A DNA stretch of 7,620 nucleotides from Rhodospirillaceae bacterium. Lineage in GTDB: Bacteria; Pseudomonadota; Alphaproteobacteria; JABSOH01. Numbering within the stretch: the stretch's first letter is position 1; every line of letters starts with the position of its first letter. The translations under genes were made by a program, and so were the position numbers. Below, one piece after another: positions 6,595 to 7,620 of this stretch. The stretch covers positions 1 to 7,620 of the forward strand of contig JAHDDM010000051.1 in assembly GCA_020629355.1 (NCBI GenBank). The letters run 5' to 3'. Under the pieces are notes generated by a model. The model saw only the letters and a list, made by a program, of their open reading frames with translations, was not told the DNA's origin and did no database searches.

Positions 6595-6600
6595 ATCCTC
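6595..6600 (-). promoter_or_regulatory. Shine-Dalgarno deciding the cold-shock protein start
   Basis: The minus strand reads GAGGAT, 9 nt before the ATG at 6585. No comparable site precedes the alternative upstream start at 6648, so the shorter product is preferred. Confidence 0.75.
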
Positions 6601-6689
6601 GGGATGTCTTAAAAGTTTGTCGCTGTTAAAAATGAAAAATGCGTCCACAGCAACACCGCCGCTGAATAAATCTCAGCATTAGCCAGACA

Positions 6690-6718
6690 AGCATACGCTC
6701 TATTCTTATCAGTCACAA
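6690..6718 (-). promoter_or_regulatory. Candidate promoter of the leftward cluster
   Basis: The minus strand has TTGTGA (6713-6718, 4 of 6 to the -35 consensus), a 17-nt spacer and TATGCT (6690-6695, 4 of 6 to the -10 consensus). It would give a leader of about 100 nt before the cold-shock gene. The match is modest and other weak candidates exist nearby. Confidence 0.3.
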
Positions 6719-6905
6719 ACCCTTTCTGAAAGATTCCAGAGGCTTTCGTCTTTTTTTTATCTAATTTTTATCAATGAAAAGCCTTTTTAAGCAAAATAAC
6801 AAATACTTTTGCACAGATTTTGCTTCTTTATGACAATAGTTCTGTCCGAAAAGCACCATATCGGTTATGCTTGGAGTACGCATCTTCTCTGCTGGATATT
6901 AGGCC

Positions 6906-7256
6906 ATGAAGCATTTTCTTTCTTTTTTGACCATGCGCATACTGCTGCCTCTGGTCACGGTGACGGCTCTAAGTGGCTGTATTATCGGCGCAACGACAGG
7001 CAGCCTGATTGGTGCCACCATGGTTGGAACCCAAGCCTCGCTCAGCTTTACCAAAAAACTGCCGACGGATCATATTGGCGATTCGGTCACGGGATTGGAT
7101 TGTGACTATATGCGTTCACTTAAGGATGGTGGCTTTCTGTGTCGCCCGAAAAACAGCCAGATTGTTGAAGCACCCGTCTATTGCTACAAAACACTTGGAC
7201 GGGTGGATTGCTACCATACACCCTTAAACGCCGAGGGTTCGCGTCTGGTCAATTAA
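6906..7256 (+). CDS. Small lipoprotein of unknown function
   Basis: This 116-residue protein has a hydrophobic signal sequence and a lipobox L-S-G-C (22-25), so it should be lipidated at Cys25 and exported. A Gly-rich zipper-like stretch (about 28-42) follows. The mature part contains four more cysteines (66, 79, 93, 102) in the contexts L-D-C-D-Y, F-L-C-R, V-Y-C-Y-K-T-L-G and D-C-Y, which could form two disulfides in the periplasm. I recall similar small Cys-rich lipoproteins in Alphaproteobacteria but know no function. The ATG at 6906 is used because it gives a full signal peptide after GGATATTAGG; an ATG at 6933 would also keep the lipobox. It is followed after 3 nt by the SMR exporter gene in the same frame, so the two are probably co-translated. 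Confidence 0.75.
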   Translation: MKHFLSFLTMRILLPLVTVTALSGCIIGATTGSLIGATMVGTQASLSFTKKLPTDHIGDSVTGLDCDYMRSLKDGGFLCRPKNSQIVEAPVYCYKTLGRVDCYHTPLNAEGSRLVN

Positions 7257-7259
7257 ACC

Positions 7260-7577
7260 ATGCATTGGTTACTCCTTTTTATTGCGGGTCTATTCGAGGC
7301 AGGCTGGGCAATAGGACTGAAATACTCTGAAGGCTGGACGAGGCTCTGGCCTTCTATTTTTACTGTCTGCTGCATGGGAATCAGCTTTTGGCTGCTGGCC
7401 TATGCTTTGCGTGTAATTCCCGTGGGTACAGCCTATGCGGTCTGGACAGGCATTGGTACGGTCATTGTCGCTATTTTAGGCATTGTTCTGTTTCAGGAGT
7501 CCGCCAATTTTTGGCGTTTATTCTTTATCGCGATGATCCTGTCTGGTATCATTGGCCTGAAATGGGTAGCAAAATAG
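7260..7577 (+). CDS. gdx: SMR family guanidinium exporter (Gdx/SugE type)
   Basis: This 105-residue protein has four transmembrane helices (about 3-21, 29-49, 56-77, 85-103), the standard size for the small multidrug resistance family. It has the residues that mark the Gdx/SugE branch: the central proton/substrate-coupling Glu13, Trp16, Ser42, Tyr59 and Trp62, plus P-V-G-T-A-Y-A-V-W-T-G-I-G (54-66) and G-I-I-G-L-K (96-101). Gdx proteins work as dual-topology dimers that export guanidinium in exchange for protons. The start lies one codon after the lipoprotein stop. No guanidine riboswitch is recognisable upstream, although many gdx genes have one. The stop codon overlaps the Shine-Dalgarno of the next gene. 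The branch assignment is firm; the physiological substrate here is inferred from family. The older symbol is sugE. Confidence 0.92.
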   Translation: MHWLLLFIAGLFEAGWAIGLKYSEGWTRLWPSIFTVCCMGISFWLLAYALRVIPVGTAYAVWTGIGTVIVAILGIVLFQESANFWRLFFIAMILSGIIGLKWVAK

Positions 7578-7580
7578 GAG
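7575..7580 (+). promoter_or_regulatory. Shine-Dalgarno of the downstream gene, overlapping the gdx stop
   Basis: TAGGAG begins with the gdx stop codon TAG and lies 5 nt before the ATG at 7586. This supports a real gene start there and coupling to gdx. Confidence 0.7.
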
Positions 7581-7585
7581 CGCCG

Positions 7586-7620
7586 ATGCAGCCGTATATG
7601 ACGATGATCACGCTTGGCGT
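7586..7620 (+). CDS. Start of a probable VOC (glyoxalase/dioxygenase fold) protein, truncated by the window edge
   Basis: Only 11 complete codons are visible: M-Q-P-Y-M-T-M-I-T-L-G, with V as the likely next residue. The M-I-T-L-G-V opening is common in VOC-superfamily proteins, where it forms the first strand of the metal-binding fold. The Shine-Dalgarno TAGGAG at ideal spacing and the 8-nt gap from gdx make the gene itself likely. The family call rests on a very short match and should be treated as a suggestion. Confidence 0.5.
   Translation, partial: MQPYMTMITLG

Larger units (their letters stand above)
6586..6905. other. Divergent intergenic region (320 nt)
   Basis: This AT-rich stretch separates the leftward cold-shock/efflux cluster from the rightward lipoprotein/exporter cluster and must carry promoters for both. 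One weak leftward promoter is listed separately; no convincing rightward promoter was found. An 8-nt T-run lies at 6751-6758. I see no gene, tRNA or recognised riboswitch. Confidence 0.6.

Noticed and set aside
6127..6648. Longer cold-shock protein starting at 6648
   Set aside because: The extra N-terminal residues do not resemble CSD sequence, and the ATG at 6585 has a much better Shine-Dalgarno.
6728..6758. GAAAG/CTTTC stem followed by eight T residues, resembling an intrinsic terminator on the plus strand
   Set aside because: The stem is only 5 bp with a bulged, poorly paired interior, and no plus-strand gene lies upstream for it to terminate. Probably chance in an AT-rich intergenic region.
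6586..6905. Possible guanidine riboswitch ahead of the lipoprotein-gdx genes
   Set aside because: I found no paired hairpins with ACGR loops and no other recognisable ykkC-type features. The exporter is the second gene.

Overview
The window looks like a Gram-negative proteobacterial chromosome. It encodes an RND inner-membrane pump with its periplasmic adaptor, and a lipoprotein with a lipobox. A two-domain cold-shock protein and a Cys-rich lipoprotein with a C-Y-K-T-L-G...D-C-Y pattern remind me of Alphaproteobacteria. That placement comes from memory of protein families and is tentative.

Leftward (minus-strand) cluster, read 5' to 3' from about 6585 down to 1: a two-domain cold-shock protein (6127-6585); an RND periplasmic adaptor (5025-6116) that starts 10 nt after it; a 389-nt gap (4636-5024); a Phd/YefM antitoxin and a RelE/ParE toxin that overlap by 14 nt (4363-4635, 4077-4376); a large RND permease (780-4070) that starts 6 nt after the toxin stop; and a stand-alone six-helix ABC-type membrane domain (758 down to the window edge), 21 nt after the permease. 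The efflux pair is therefore interrupted by a complete toxin-antitoxin (TA) module. The Shine-Dalgarno sequence of the permease lies across the toxin stop codon. A good sigma70-like promoter (TTGATA, 17 nt, CATAAT) sits just upstream of the antitoxin and could drive antitoxin, toxin, permease and ABC-type gene together.

The gap between adaptor and antitoxin holds an unusual structure. A perfect 20-bp inverted repeat with a 5-nt loop (4841-4885) and a second, diverged palindrome of the same 35-nt design (4719-4753) flank a GC-rich core of about 75 bp. Several differences between the two palindromes change both arms together, so the pairing is kept. This resembles a small palindrome-ended mobile or repetitive element that sits beside, and may have arrived with, the TA module.

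Rightward (plus-strand) cluster: after a 320-nt divergent intergenic region come a small lipoprotein of unknown role (6906-7256), a guanidinium-exporter-type SMR protein (7260-7577, gdx/sugE) and the first codons of a probable VOC/glyoxalase-fold protein (7586 to the window end). Gaps of 3 and 8 nt suggest one operon.

The clusters share a membrane-transport theme: RND efflux, an ABC-type membrane domain and an SMR exporter. No outer-membrane channel gene and no ABC ATPase are visible inside the window.
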